Shown: one piece after another, positions 24,163 through 34,338 of the stretch
Layout of the letters: the number at the start of each line of letters is the position of its first letter
Numbering within the stretch: the first letter of the stretch is position 1
Source of the DNA: Bifidobacterium miconis
GTDB lineage: Bacteria; Actinomycetota; Actinomycetes; Actinomycetales; Bifidobacteriaceae
DNA length: 64,000 bases
Direction: 5' to 3'
Assembly: GCF_019331735.1 (NCBI RefSeq)
Contig: NZ_JAHBBH010000002.1
Location: forward strand, 62,001 to 126,000
The notes under the pieces: generated by a model
What the model was told of the DNA's origin: nothing
Seen by the model: the letters and a program-made list of their open reading frames with translations, nothing else
Database searches by the model: none
Program-made: the position numbers and the translations under genes

Positions 24163-26430
24163 TCAGATCAGGTCCTTCGGGTCGAGCCGGAACCGCAGCT
24201 CCCCCGGCTCGCGCGCGGCGACGTGCCGGGCGACGATCATGCGCAGCCGGATCGCCAGTTCGGCCCTGCGCGACTGGGCGACGCGCACCACGGCCTTGAC
24301 ACGGTCCGCCGTGTCGGCGAATTCGCGCGCGTTCACGGTGGACGGCTGCGGGATCGGCACGGGCCCGAGCATGGCCGGCATGTCCTCGCCGCCGACGCTC
24401 ACCGTGCCCCACTCGCCGCCGGGCAGCGCGCCGAGCCGCTGTATGGCCTGCATCACCGCGTCGCGCCGCCCCCACACGCAGGCGGCCGCGAGCACGGGCG
24501 GCAGACCTGTCTGCGCGCGCTCCTCGATCTCCTTGGCGGCCAGCAGCCGCGAATCCCAGAGCATGAGCGACTGGGCGATCACCGGATCGGTTTCTCCGAT
24601 GAGCAGTCCCTGTCCGCCGCGTGAGCGTGGCGCGCACAATGCCATCGACCGCATCCAGTTGGCCAGTGCGTCCGGCCTCGCGTCCACGCCGGGCGCATAC
24701 AGGCTGGTCCACGCGTCGAGGATCGCCACGGCCCGGTATTCGCGGCCCGCGACGCCGTCATTGCCGTCAGCCGGCAGCACGCGCGGCTCGCAGCCGGGGG
24801 TGGCGATGACGATCTGCGGAAGGCAGGGAATCGCTTCGACGAGTCCGCGCGGCTGGCTGCGCGACGAGACGACGATCGGCACGCCGCGGAACAGTCCGGC
24901 GAGTTCCTGCGCGGTGCCGGCGGCGCCGACGCGCACGACGCGCAGCCGATCGCCGCCGCAGCCGGGGCATGTCCAGTTCACGACGGCCGCGCCGCACCAG
25001 CGGCAGCGCACGCCGTTCGTACGCGGATCGTGCTCGAGCGGGCCGGTGCAGCGCGGGCAGCGCGCCTGACGGTGGCAGCGCGCGCAGCTCAACGCTTCGG
25101 TGATGCCGTCGGCGGGAATGGACAGCAGGACGGGCCCGCGTTCGAGCGCCTTGGTGAGGATGCGCACGGCGGTGTGCGGCACGCGCGCGCCGATGCTCGG
25201 GTCGGCGAGCCGGGCGAGTTCGTCGCGGTTGAGCCAGCGGATCCACGGGCTGCGCTCCTTGACGACGGCGGGCAATGGCCTCACGGCCGTGCTGAAGCCG
25301 GTGGTGGGGGTTTCACGCACGGCCGACGGGTCGCCGTCGCCGTTCGTCTCCCATTGGCTGATGGGACTGCGCACGTTGGCAAGACTGACGAACACGCCGC
25401 CGTGCGCCTTGGCGCGCAACCGCAGCACGCCGCGCGCGTTCGGATACGGCATGAAGCCGTCCATGTTCTGATATGCAAGATCGTCGACGATGGCGAACAG
25501 GGCGGGGCCTCCAACCGGCGCGTACATGGCTGAGCGCGCGCCGATCGCGCAGCGCACCTGGCCGGTGGCGACGGCCCGGTAGGCGCGGTACCGTTCGGCA
25601 GGCGGCATGGCGCTGCCTTCGAGGATCGCGAAATCGCCGCTGTAGCCGCCGTTGGCGGACTGGTTCGGTGCAAACGGTCGCAGTCCGCACGCGCCCGTCA
25701 ATACGGCGGCGAGGTCGTTCACTTCGCGGTTCGTCGGCAGCACGACGACGGCCGGCTTGCCGGCGAGCAGCGCGGTCAGGATCATCCACGCCAGATCGTG
25801 CGCCCATCGTGCGGCGCCGGGCAGCGCGTCGACGACGAACGAGGCGAACGCCGAGCCTTCGAGCGCGTCGCGCAACTGCCGCGCATGATCGTATGACTGC
25901 GCGAACCGGTCGAATCCGGCGTCGCAGGCCCGCGACTGCGCGTCCGCGAACCGCCGCCGGCCCTGCCATGCGCCGGATTCGGCGAGACGCTGCTCCTGGT
26001 CGACGCGGGCGACGCGTGCGGGCACGGCGAAGCGCAGGATGTTGGCCCGGGTGCCGCCGTACGCGTCGGCGATGAGCTCGACGTCACGCCGCATGGCGGC
26101 GGAGACGAGCGGTTCGAGGGTGAGCACGCGTTCGATATAGCGCAGGGACGATTCCGGCGTGTCGCTGGAATCCGTGCGGTTCCAGATGATGCCGCTGACG
26201 CGCTGACCGCCGAAGCGCACGCGCACCATCGCGCCGGGCTGCGCCTGTTCTGACTGCTTCTCGTCGATGAGATAGTCGAACGTGCGGCCCAGATGCGTGG
26301 CCTGCACGTCGAGCACGACCTGCGCGATCGGCTTGTCGGAGGCCGGTTCGCGTTCGGCCGGCGCGCGACGGCGGCGCTTGCGCGGGGCGAGCCCGTCAAG
26401 CGCCAGCTGTTCGGCGTGCGGCGTGGTCAT
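24163..26430 (-). CDS. priA: PriA-like replication restart protein lacking helicase motifs
   Basis: PriA reloads the replisome at stalled forks. The 755-residue protein has the N-terminal DNA-binding region (VVLDVQATHLGRTFDYLI...PGAMVRVRFGG). It also has the double zinc-binding cluster CARCHRQARCPRC ... CRWCGAAVVNWTCPGC (about residues 455-505). It has no Walker A: the usual GSGKT position reads LLAGKPAVVVLPTNREV. The DEEH box position reads AIVDDLAYQNMDG. Actinobacterial PriA proteins are known for this loss, so it probably works as a structural fork-recognition protein rather than a motor. Confidence 0.88.
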   Translation of the reverse strand: MTTPHAEQLALDGLAPRKRRRRAPAEREPASDKPIAQVVLDVQATHLGRTFDYLIDEKQSEQAQPGAMVRVRFGGQRVSGIIWNRTDSSDTPESSLRYIERVLTLEPLVSAAMRRDVELIADAYGGTRANILRFAVPARVARVDQEQRLAESGAWQGRRRFADAQSRACDAGFDRFAQSYDHARQLRDALEGSAFASFVVDALPGAARWAHDLAWMILTALLAGKPAVVVLPTNREVNDLAAVLTGACGLRPFAPNQSANGGYSGDFAILEGSAMPPAERYRAYRAVATGQVRCAIGARSAMYAPVGGPALFAIVDDLAYQNMDGFMPYPNARGVLRLRAKAHGGVFVSLANVRSPISQWETNGDGDPSAVRETPTTGFSTAVRPLPAVVKERSPWIRWLNRDELARLADPSIGARVPHTAVRILTKALERGPVLLSIPADGITEALSCARCHRQARCPRCTGPLEHDPRTNGVRCRWCGAAVVNWTCPGCGGDRLRVVRVGAAGTAQELAGLFRGVPIVVSSRSQPRGLVEAIPCLPQIVIATPGCEPRVLPADGNDGVAGREYRAVAILDAWTSLYAPGVDARPDALANWMRSMALCAPRSRGGQGLLIGETDPVIAQSLMLWDSRLLAAKEIEERAQTGLPPVLAAACVWGRRDAVMQAIQRLGALPGGEWGTVSVGGEDMPAMLGPVPIPQPSTVNAREFADTADRVKAVVRVAQSRRAELAIRLRMIVARHVAAREPGELRFRLDPKDLI

Positions 26431-26545
26431 AGGTCACTGTTGTACCACATGGCCGGCGCGAGCCGAAGACGGCGTGCGCCGGCCGTCGCAGGCCTGCAAT
26501 GCAGGTCCGGCGGCGATCACCGAACCGCACCCCGACGCGCCCGGC

Positions 26546-27850
26546 TCACGCCTTCCACCACGGGCGCAGCGGATACCACTTGCCGTCCGGGTGTCCGACG
26601 CGGTCGGGCTTGACGGCGAGGAACTGGTGCACCTGAATGCCGTCGATCTCGAAGTTGAGCGCGCAGGCGGCCATGTACAGGCCCCATACCTTCGCGCGCT
26701 CGAATCCGACCTCCTGGACGGCCTCGTCCCAATGCGCGGACAGGTTGCGGTTCCAATGGTGCAGGGTAAGCGCGTAGTGCTGGCGCAGGTTCTCCTGATG
26801 CACCACGTTGAAGCCGGCGTCGTGAATGCAGCTTTCGATGAATCCGGGCGCGCCGAGGTCGCCGTCGGGGAAGATGTAGCGGTCGAGGAACTCGTCGGTG
26901 CCGGGCTTGCCGTTCGGCTTGTCGTGACTGATGGTGATCTGGTGGTTGAGCAGGCGTCCGCAGGGCTTGAGGAGCTTGAACATCTCCGTGAAGTAGCTCT
27001 GGTAGTTCTTGACGCCCACATGCTCCATCATGCCGATCGAGCAGATGCCGTCGAAGTCGCGCTCGGGCACGTCGCGGTAGTCCATGACACGCAGTTCGGC
27101 GAGATCCTCGAGCCCTTCGTGCCTGATCCACTCCTGCCCGTATTCGATCTGCTCCTTCGACAGCGACACGCCGAGCGCCTTGATGCCGCGTTTGGCGGCC
27201 TCGATGACCAGCGTGCCCCAGCCGCAGCCGATGTCGAGCAGGCGGTCGCCGGGCTTGAGGCCCAGCTTGTCGAGCACGAGACGGATCTTGTTGAGCTGCG
27301 CGTCCTCCAGGCTCGTCTCTTCGCTCGGGAACACGGCGCACGTGTAGGTCATGGTGGACCCGAGGAAGTTGCGGTAGAAGTCGTTGGACAGATCGTAGTG
27401 GAAGCTCACGGTTTCGCTGTCGGCCTTTTCGGTGTGCGGCAGCAGGCCGGACTTGATGCGTGCGAACTTGGACGGGCCTTCGGTGGCCGGCACGGGCGCC
27501 TTGCGGATGCCGTGGCTCAGGATCGAGCCGGCGACCTTGGCGACCGAGAGCGGCGACAGCGGCCTGACGTACGGCGCCAGCGACAGCAATTGGCGCAGTT
27601 GGGGGTACGGGTCGGCGTAGTCGATGCCGTCGATGTCGAAGTCGCCGAGCACGTAGGCGCGCACGGCGCCGATCTCGTTCGGATGCTCCAGCAGCTGGTA
27701 GACGGCGTTCGGGGTCTTGACCCGCACGGTCAGGTCGGCCGTCTGCGGGCCGAACGCCGAGCCGTCGAACGCCTCGACGCGCAGCAGCGGATTGGGTTCG
27801 ATGAATTCGCCGACCATTTCGGCGACGGTCATCGTCTTGCCATAGCTCAT
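26546..27850 (-). CDS. cfa: cyclopropane-fatty-acyl-phospholipid synthase
   Basis: This enzyme adds a methylene from S-adenosylmethionine across double bonds of membrane lipids. The 434-residue protein has the N-terminal lipid-binding domain (~residues 1-130). The methyltransferase core follows: VSFHYDLSNDFYRNFLG, RLLDIGCGWGTLVIEAA (SAM site), CSIGMMEHVG with the active-site Glu-His, and a C-terminal block containing WGLYMAACALNF. The ATG at 27850 follows AGAGG. metK, which makes its methyl donor, is encoded directly upstream on the same strand but 248 bases away, so co-transcription is possible only. Confidence 0.95.
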   Translation of the reverse strand: MSYGKTMTVAEMVGEFIEPNPLLRVEAFDGSAFGPQTADLTVRVKTPNAVYQLLEHPNEIGAVRAYVLGDFDIDGIDYADPYPQLRQLLSLAPYVRPLSPLSVAKVAGSILSHGIRKAPVPATEGPSKFARIKSGLLPHTEKADSETVSFHYDLSNDFYRNFLGSTMTYTCAVFPSEETSLEDAQLNKIRLVLDKLGLKPGDRLLDIGCGWGTLVIEAAKRGIKALGVSLSKEQIEYGQEWIRHEGLEDLAELRVMDYRDVPERDFDGICSIGMMEHVGVKNYQSYFTEMFKLLKPCGRLLNHQITISHDKPNGKPGTDEFLDRYIFPDGDLGAPGFIESCIHDAGFNVVHQENLRQHYALTLHHWNRNLSAHWDEAVQEVGFERAKVWGLYMAACALNFEIDGIQVHQFLAVKPDRVGHPDGKWYPLRPWWKA

Positions 27851-27923
27851 GGTTCGCCTCTTTCTTGATGATGTGTGATATGCGTCGCCGCGCCGAGTCC
27901 GATTCGCGGGAATCATGCGGCGG

Positions 27924-27953
27924 CTTGCGCATAAAACTTGCACAGCTTGCACA
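27924..27953. promoter_or_regulatory. direct repeats upstream of cfa
   Basis: CTTGCACA occurs at 27937-27944 and 27946-27953 (period 9), and a variant CTTGCGCA at 27924-27931. They lie 75-100 bases upstream of the cfa start in the likely promoter region, so they may be half-sites for a regulator. Confidence 0.35.
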
Positions 27954-28098
27954 AGGCGCCCACCGCGAAACATCTTCACGGCAGGCGCCATAGTCTGTCA
28001 TTGGGTTATATGCCGGCGTTCGCGCGTCGGTTTGGTTGTGTCCCAGCGGGACCGGCCCGGCTCGTTCATCCGGCTCCGGTTCGCCGACTGACGGTGCG

Positions 28099-29322
<1,224 letters not shown>

Positions 29323-29645
29323 ACGCGCACCTTCTTTATGCCGCGACTGTTCCCCATCCGCATCCGCCCGCGGCCACGACGAATCGAATTGCTGCCATTG
29401 GCCGGCATCCGCGTGGTCGGCAACCTTCGTTGCACCGGTTTCATCGGCAGAAATGACCATCGCGTACTGCATCGCCCGCCATTAGCTCAACATAATACGC
29501 CCCACCGGCACTGTTTCGTGGGAGTTTGTTTCTCGCACGACGTACCAATGGGGCGTATACGGTAAAATTTTCGACTCTTGCCCGTCAACTGTCTATCGAT
29601 CCATCGGCTTCCGCCGACTCCGCGGACGACATGGCCGGCCGGCGA
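29323..29645. other. gene-free metK leader and promoter region
   Basis: The ~320 bases between rpoZ and metK hold no gene. On the minus strand TATTAT (29489-29494) could be the metK -10 element, giving a leader of roughly 160 bases. A long leader before metK suggests RNA-level control. Bifidobacteria are known to carry SAM-VI riboswitches before metK, but I could not match that consensus here by eye. Confidence 0.45.
29495..29558. promoter_or_regulatory. 10-bp inverted repeat flanking the likely metK promoter
   Basis: ATACGCCCCA (29495-29504) and its perfect reverse complement TGGGGCGTAT (29549-29558) are 44 bases apart. The first arm touches the putative -10 of metK. The spacing suggests two operator half-sites on the same DNA face or DNA looping rather than an RNA hairpin. 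Confidence 0.45.
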
Positions 29646-29930
29646 TCAGTTGCCTTCGCTCAGATCGTCCTCGCCGAGGGTTTCCTCGAGCAGGCCCTCG
29701 TTGATTTCGCGGAACGCGATGGACAGCGGCTTCTCCTGATTCTGGTATTCGACCAGCGGGCCGACGTTCTGCAGCAAGCCCTCGTTGAGCTGCGTGAAGT
29801 AGGAGTTGATCTGGCGGGCGCGCTTGGCGGCGAAGATCGCCAGCGCGTACTTGGAATCGGCGTGCTCCATCAGATCGTCGATCGGCGGATTCGCAAGTCC
29901 CTGCGGACGGGGATCGGTGCCAAAAGCCAT
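29646..29930 (-). CDS. rpoZ: RNA polymerase omega subunit
   Basis: Omega (94 residues) helps assemble RNA polymerase around beta-prime. It has the family core [20 protein letters not shown], then [12 protein letters not shown], and ends with an acidic tail with [15 protein letters not shown]. The ATG at 29930 has GGAG nine bases upstream; a TTG five codons earlier is less likely. In many bacteria rpoZ follows gmk; here it stands alone upstream of metK. Confidence 0.94.
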   Translation of the reverse strand: MAFGTDPRPQGLANPPIDDLMEHADSKYALAIFAAKRARQINSYFTQLNEGLLQNVGPLVEYQNQEKPLSIAFREINEGLLEETLGEDDLSEGN

Positions 29931-29983
29931 AGTGTTGTTCTCCAAATCATCAACATGAGCGTTACAGCTATTCCAACTTTGTT

Positions 29984-29989
29984 AGTATA
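29984..29989 (-). promoter_or_regulatory. probable -10 element of rpoZ
   Basis: On the minus strand TATACT, preceded by a TACGC context, lies about 55 bases before the rpoZ start in a short AT-rich stretch. No good -35 is seen at the expected distance. Confidence 0.4.
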
Positions 29990-30055
29990 GCGTAACCCCT
30001 CAACACGCGGACATGCGGGACCAGCATGACACGAAACCGGTCTAGGGTAAGGGGC

Positions 30056-31105
30056 ATGAGCGAACACGAACCCTCCCCCGCATCCTCCGCCGTTCCCGCC
30101 GTCATCGAAACGCAGCCGGACCGCACCGACCTGCCGCTGGCGGTGATGCCGTCGGTCATCGCCTCGATGATCGAATCGTTCCGCGCCAATCTGCCGTTGC
30201 TGCGCGACGTGGCGCGCGTGCGCATGTACACGGACTGCACGATGGACGAGGAGACGATCCTCGCGCGCTCGGCCGACGCGGACGCGGTGATGGTGATCGG
30301 ATTCCACGTTCCCGACGCGATGCTCGACCGATTCTGCGGGTTCAACGGCGGGCCGGGCCATGTGCGCTGCTTCGCGTTCGGCGGCACGGGCGTCGCCAGC
30401 TACATCGATCTGGCCCGCACGCGCGAGCATGGCGTGCGCGTGTGCAACATCGTGCATTACGGCGATCACGCGGTGGCGGAGCACACATTCGCGCTGCTGC
30501 TGGAGCTGGCCCGCGAGGTCGGCCGTCTGAACGCCGAGGTGCGGGCCGGCGACTGGACAGGCGCGGACGGCTACGCGCTGCACGGCAAGACGATCGGCCT
30601 GGTCGGCTTCGGCGGCATCGGACAGGCCGTGGCTCGCATCGCGAACGGATTCGGCATGAAGGTGGCCGTCTGGAATTCGCATGTCGATCCGATGGCCGCG
30701 GCCGGACTCGGCGTGGACCTGATCGACGACATGGGAGACCTCATGGAGCGCTCGGACATCGTGAGCCTGCATCTGCCGCTGCTTGCGGAGACGGCGGGCA
30801 TCGTCACGATCCGCGAGCTGGACCGGATGCGTCCGGGAACGCTGTTCCTGAACACGGCCCGCGCCGAGATCGTCGAACCGGGCGCGCTGACCGCGCGGCT
30901 GCTGCGCGGCGACGTCCGTGCGGCGCTCGACGTGTACGAGCGCGAGCCGCTGCCGCTGGACGACCCGCTGCGGCGGGTGCCGGGCATCGTCCTCACGCCG
31001 CACGTCGCATGGCGCAACGACGAGGCGTACGTGGGCCTCACCCGTCAGGTCGTCCAGTCGATCCGCTCGTTCTTCGCCGGCGGCGACTTCAACGTTGCCA
31101 ACTGA
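30056..31105 (+). CDS. D-isomer 2-hydroxyacid dehydrogenase family protein
   Basis: A 349-residue NAD(P)-dependent dehydrogenase. After a ~45-residue polar N-terminus comes the catalytic domain (YGDHAVAEHTFALLLELAR). The nucleotide fold has GLVGFGGIGQAVAR (GxGxxG). The catalytic triad is visible as Arg in LFLNTARAEIVE, Glu in DVYEREPLP and His in LTPHVAWRNDEA. The nearest functional groups are phosphoglycerate or lactate/hydroxypyruvate-type enzymes; it has no ACT domain, so it is not a typical SerA. The start is taken at ATG 30056, preceded by AAGGGG at short distance; ATG 30026 is an alternative. Confidence 0.88.
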   Translation: MSEHEPSPASSAVPAVIETQPDRTDLPLAVMPSVIASMIESFRANLPLLRDVARVRMYTDCTMDEETILARSADADAVMVIGFHVPDAMLDRFCGFNGGPGHVRCFAFGGTGVASYIDLARTREHGVRVCNIVHYGDHAVAEHTFALLLELAREVGRLNAEVRAGDWTGADGYALHGKTIGLVGFGGIGQAVARIANGFGMKVAVWNSHVDPMAAAGLGVDLIDDMGDLMERSDIVSLHLPLLAETAGIVTIRELDRMRPGTLFLNTARAEIVEPGALTARLLRGDVRAALDVYEREPLPLDDPLRRVPGIVLTPHVAWRNDEAYVGLTRQVVQSIRSFFAGGDFNVAN

Positions 31106-31129
31106 CGCGATACCCGAGACCCGGTCCGG

Positions 31130-32071
31130 TCACGCACGGCGCGCGGGCCGGATCTCGCGCCGCAGCGTCATCCGGTCCACCGTGAACGCGCACAGCGCGA
31201 ACACCAGAACCGCGCATACGAACGGAATCCACGCCTGATACAAGACGATCCGCCGCGTCCCCTCAGTACGTATCACGCTGCCGGACAGCAGATTGTGGAT
31301 CCAGTACAGCGACTTCGGCAACGCGCCGTCGTACAGGTCGCCGTTGTACCACCACGGATTGAGCACGGTGTACAGCGCGACCGCCGCGATGAGCAGGATC
31401 GAGCCGCCCGTCCAGCGCATCACGCCGCCGTTGAACACCCACGCGACCAGCACGCCGACCAGCATGCCCAGCGAGGCGACGATCAGCATCAGCGAGAACA
31501 TTTTCATCGACATGTACAGCCAGTCGACATCGAGCGCGTCCCGAACCGGGTCGGAGGAACACGCAAGACCGGACCATTTCAACGGGCATGTCGCGCCCGC
31601 ATACAGAAACCGCTCCGAACGCAGCGCCCGCATGTAGGCCAGCACGCCCAACGGCGACTCCAGCAGGGCATCCCACTGCGTTGGCGACGTGAATTGGAGC
31701 CGAGCCAACGAAACGCCTGCATACAGCATCGGCATCAATGCAAGCGTCGATGCGGCGGAAATCGCCACGTTCGCGATCATGGCCGCGTTCACGAACGATC
31801 GGCGCGAAACGCCGTGGCACAGTTCCACGTCGAAGAATCCAACGAACCAGACCACGCCGACCAGAAACAGGAACGGGAACATGCGCGCTTCGACATCCAC
31901 GAAGACGGGGCCAGCGCTCACCCCGTCCCATGTGGACAGCTGCGCGTACACGGCATACGCGGAGATGCCGAGCGTCGCCAGCGGTGCGGCGAGCATCACC
32001 GCGTACAGGATCGCGCAGCGCTTGGCCATGGCGATGAACTGCCGGCTGACATGGGATTGCTGTCTGACCAT
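31130..32071 (-). CDS. ABC transporter membrane protein of a GntR-regulated exporter
   Basis: A 313-residue membrane protein with about six hydrophobic segments (for example ILYAVMLAAPLATLGISAYAV, FLFLVGVVWFVGFF and the last, FVCAVLVFALCAFTVD), separated by a long loop around residues 120-190. The ATG at 32071 has AGGAG eight bases upstream. It lies five bases after the ATPase gene and is the likely channel subunit. Similar YtrA-type GntR/ABC sets respond to cell-wall antibiotics; the substrate here is unknown. Confidence 0.8.
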   Translation of the reverse strand: MVRQQSHVSRQFIAMAKRCAILYAVMLAAPLATLGISAYAVYAQLSTWDGVSAGPVFVDVEARMFPFLFLVGVVWFVGFFDVELCHGVSRRSFVNAAMIANVAISAASTLALMPMLYAGVSLARLQFTSPTQWDALLESPLGVLAYMRALRSERFLYAGATCPLKWSGLACSSDPVRDALDVDWLYMSMKMFSLMLIVASLGMLVGVLVAWVFNGGVMRWTGGSILLIAAVALYTVLNPWWYNGDLYDGALPKSLYWIHNLLSGSVIRTEGTRRIVLYQAWIPFVCAVLVFALCAFTVDRMTLRREIRPARRA

Positions 32072-32076
32072 GATCG

Positions 32077-33081
32077 TTACTCCTTCTCGTCCGTCGCGGC
32101 TGCGGCGTCGCATGCGGCGTCGCGCGCGGTTGCGTTCGTGGTTTTGTTCGCGGTTCCGTTCGCGGCGCCGCGTGAAGACGATGCTGATTCGGTCTCGCCG
32201 GCGCCGTCCGCCGCGCCGCCGGTCGACCTGATGACGTAGTCCTGCAGGCCCAGGCCGCTGGCGACGATGCCTTCGGGCAGGTCGTCCGCCGCGATCGCAC
32301 CGCGCACGGTGACGCCGGACAGCTTTCCCATGCTTTCGCGCGCGAGGACGCTCAGCCCCGCTTCGTCGACAAAGTCGCCGACCGCGTTCGAGTCGCCGAC
32401 GAGCACGGTGGCGCGAGAACCGACCGATTCGGCGGCGAATTCGTCCGCGACGCAGCCGTGGTCGAGGATGATCGCGCGTTCGATCACGTGCGCGATTTCG
32501 TCGATGAGGTGCGTGGAGACGACAATGACGTGCGGCCGGCTGGCGTACGTTTCGAGCAAGAAGCGGTAGAACAGTTCGCGGTTGGCCGCGTCGAGTCCGA
32601 GCACCGGTTCGTCGAGCAGCAGCACATCGACCGGCACGCACAGTGCGGCAACCAGCTGCACGATGTGACGCTGACCGAGCGACAGGTTGCCGTACGCCTT
32701 GCCCGGTTCGACGCCGAATGCGGCGAGCATGCGCGCGGCGAATCCGTGGTCGAACCCGCCGTAGTAGCGTTCTTCGCGGCGGAAGATCGTGCCGAGGCGC
32801 ACCGGCCACAGGAACGGCCGCGTTTCGTTGGCGAGATAGATGCGCCCCTGCGCGGCTTCGTTGTCCCGCACGTTGGTGCCGTCAAGCATGACCGTGCCAG
32901 AGGTGGGCAGCAGCCGGTTGGCGATGAGCGACATGAGCGTGGACTTACCGGCGCCGTTGCGGCCGAACAGGCCGTAGATGGCCGGCTGCAGGGCGAGGCT
33001 GACGCGGTCGAGCGCGGGGCGCGCGCCCGCGTTGACGCCGGCGCCGTACGTTTTGGTGAGGTTGGTGATGGTCAGGCTCAT
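32077..33081 (-). CDS. ABC transporter ATP-binding protein
   Basis: A 334-residue ATPase: GLFGRNGAGKSTLMSLIA (Walker A), YGNLSLGQRHIVQLVAAL (signature, with SLGQ in place of SGGQ), DVLLLDEPVLGLDAANRELF (Walker B) and VVSTHLIDEIAH (switch His). The C-terminal ~50 residues are a low-complexity Ala/Thr/Asn/Ser-rich tail of no known function. Its start overlaps the stop of the upstream GntR regulator gene (ATGA), and the permease follows. Confidence 0.9.
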   Translation of the reverse strand: MSLTITNLTKTYGAGVNAGARPALDRVSLALQPAIYGLFGRNGAGKSTLMSLIANRLLPTSGTVMLDGTNVRDNEAAQGRIYLANETRPFLWPVRLGTIFRREERYYGGFDHGFAARMLAAFGVEPGKAYGNLSLGQRHIVQLVAALCVPVDVLLLDEPVLGLDAANRELFYRFLLETYASRPHVIVVSTHLIDEIAHVIERAIILDHGCVADEFAAESVGSRATVLVGDSNAVGDFVDEAGLSVLARESMGKLSGVTVRGAIAADDLPEGIVASGLGLQDYVIRSTGGAADGAGETESASSSRGAANGTANKTTNATARDAACDAAAATDEKE

Positions 33082-33446
33082 GATCGGTAGCCTTTCGTGA
33101 TGATGGCGGCGAGTTCGTCGGCGGCGATGCCGAGTCGCTTGGCCTCGTCGATGAATCGGGGGACGCTTTCGGCGAGGAACGCCTCACGCCGGGCGTCTTT
33201 GGCGCGTCGCTGCGCGCCCGCGGTGACGAACATGCCCAGTCCCCTGCGCTTTTCGAGCAACCCCTGTTCGACGAGCAGGTTCATGCCCTTGAGCACGGTG
33301 GCCGGGTTGATGCGGTATGCCGTGGAGATTTCCGTGGTGCTGGGCACCTGGTCGCCCTCCCGGTAGGTTCCCGCGACGATTGCCTCGCCCAGCTGGTTCG
33401 CCACCTGCCGGAACAGCGGTTCCCCGCTGGAATCGTCGAAATGCAC
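33078..33446 (-). CDS. GntR-family (YtrA-type) transcriptional regulator
   Basis: A 122-residue regulator with an N-terminal winged helix-turn-helix (about residues 10-75: PLFRQVANQLGEAIVAGTY, then VPSTTEISTAYRINPATVLKG and the wing LLEKRRGLGMFV). A short ~45-residue helical C-terminus follows, the YtrA subclass layout. Start is GTG at 33446 with AGGAGG upstream. It is first in the operon with the ABC ATPase and permease, so it probably represses its own operon. Confidence 0.92.
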   Translation of the reverse strand: MHFDDSSGEPLFRQVANQLGEAIVAGTYREGDQVPSTTEISTAYRINPATVLKGMNLLVEQGLLEKRRGLGMFVTAGAQRRAKDARREAFLAESVPRFIDEAKRLGIAADELAAIITKGYRS

Positions 33447-33476
33447 GCATCCCCTCCTTGTCTCCCGCTACTTTAT

Positions 33477-33502
33477 TGGTTCATTACTTATGTAACTAAC
33501 CA
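33477..33502. promoter_or_regulatory. palindromic operator/promoter of the GntR-ABC operon
   Basis: TGGTT (33477-33481) and AACCA (33498-33502) bracket an AT-rich centre, with inner TTAC/GTAA also symmetric. A further GGTTATATGG follows upstream on the minus strand. It is the only strongly AT-rich patch nearby and lies 30-55 bases before the regulator's start, where an autoregulatory GntR site would be expected. Confidence 0.55.
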
Positions 33503-33567
33503 TATAACCAAGACGCCGCTGCTGTCAAGAGCGGCGCACGGGGGCGTTCGCCGCCGGACCGGTTGAC

Positions 33568-34338
33568 TTACAGCGAGGCGGCAGCGATGAGTTCGCGCGT
33601 GTAGGCGGATTGCGGATTGCCAAGCACGGCGTCGGTGGAGCCGCACTCTTCGACCCGGCCGTCGTGGAGGACGAGGATGCGGTCTGCGATGTGCCGCACC
33701 ACACCCAGATCGTGCGACACCATCACCAAAGCCGTTTCACGTCGTGTTTCACGGATGGCGGCGAAGGCGTCGAGGATCTGGATGCGCGCGGCCACGTCGA
33801 TGGCGCTCATCGGCTCGTCGGCGAGGATGACGCGCGGCTCGTTGACGATCGCGCGCGCGATGGCGACGCGCTGCGCCTGCCCGCCCGACAGGTCGATCGG
33901 ATACCGGCCGAGGAACACGGCCGGGTCGAGTCCGACCGTGCGCAACGCGGCGGCCGCGCGGGCGTCGATCTCGTCCCGGGACAGGTCGCGCCGCTGGATG
34001 CGCAGCGGTTCGGCGACGGACCGTCCCACGCGCCAGCGCGGGTCGAGCGACGAGAACGGATCCTGGAACACGAGTCCGGATTCGCGGCGGATGTCGTCGC
34101 CCGCATACGCGACCGTGCCCGAATCAGCGGTTTCAAGACCGAGCATGATGCGAGTCAGCGTGGATTTGCCGGATCCGGAGCCGCCGATGACGGCGAGGCA
34201 TTCGCCCGGGAACACGTCGGCGGACACGTCGAAGAGCACCTGACGGCGGTCGGCGCGGCGCCCGAAGGACTTGTTGACGTTGCGGGCGGAGAGCAACGGG
34301 GCATGTGACATGGATGTGGCGGGCATGACGGTACTCAC
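33568..34338 (-). CDS. peptide ABC transporter ATP-binding protein (DppF-like)
   Basis: A 256-residue ATPase: AVIGGSGSGKSTLTRIMLG (Walker A), LVFQDPFSSLDPRW (oligopeptide-family Q-loop), DLSGGQAQRVAIARAI (signature) and VILADEPMSAIDVAARIQ (Walker B). The 'QDPFSSLDP' block is specific for dipeptide/oligopeptide/nickel importers. It is last in a five-gene importer operon; its GTG start overlaps the stop of the other ATPase gene. It is shorter than many DppF proteins because it lacks the C-terminal oligopeptide extension. Confidence 0.9.
   Translation of the reverse strand: MSTVMPATSMSHAPLLSARNVNKSFGRRADRRQVLFDVSADVFPGECLAVIGGSGSGKSTLTRIMLGLETADSGTVAYAGDDIRRESGLVFQDPFSSLDPRWRVGRSVAEPLRIQRRDLSRDEIDARAAAALRTVGLDPAVFLGRYPIDLSGGQAQRVAIARAIVNEPRVILADEPMSAIDVAARIQILDAFAAIRETRRETALVMVSHDLGVVRHIADRILVLHDGRVEECGSTDAVLGNPQSAYTRELIAAASL

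Noticed and set aside
29323..29472. In-frame N-terminal extension of MetK
   Set aside because: The frame is open ~50 codons upstream, but the text is not MetK-like, and the internal ATG at 29322 has a ribosome-binding site and the canonical MetK start.
29323..29480. SAM-VI riboswitch before metK
   Set aside because: Expected from other bifidobacteria, but I could not match the remembered consensus near the start codon; left as a search to run.
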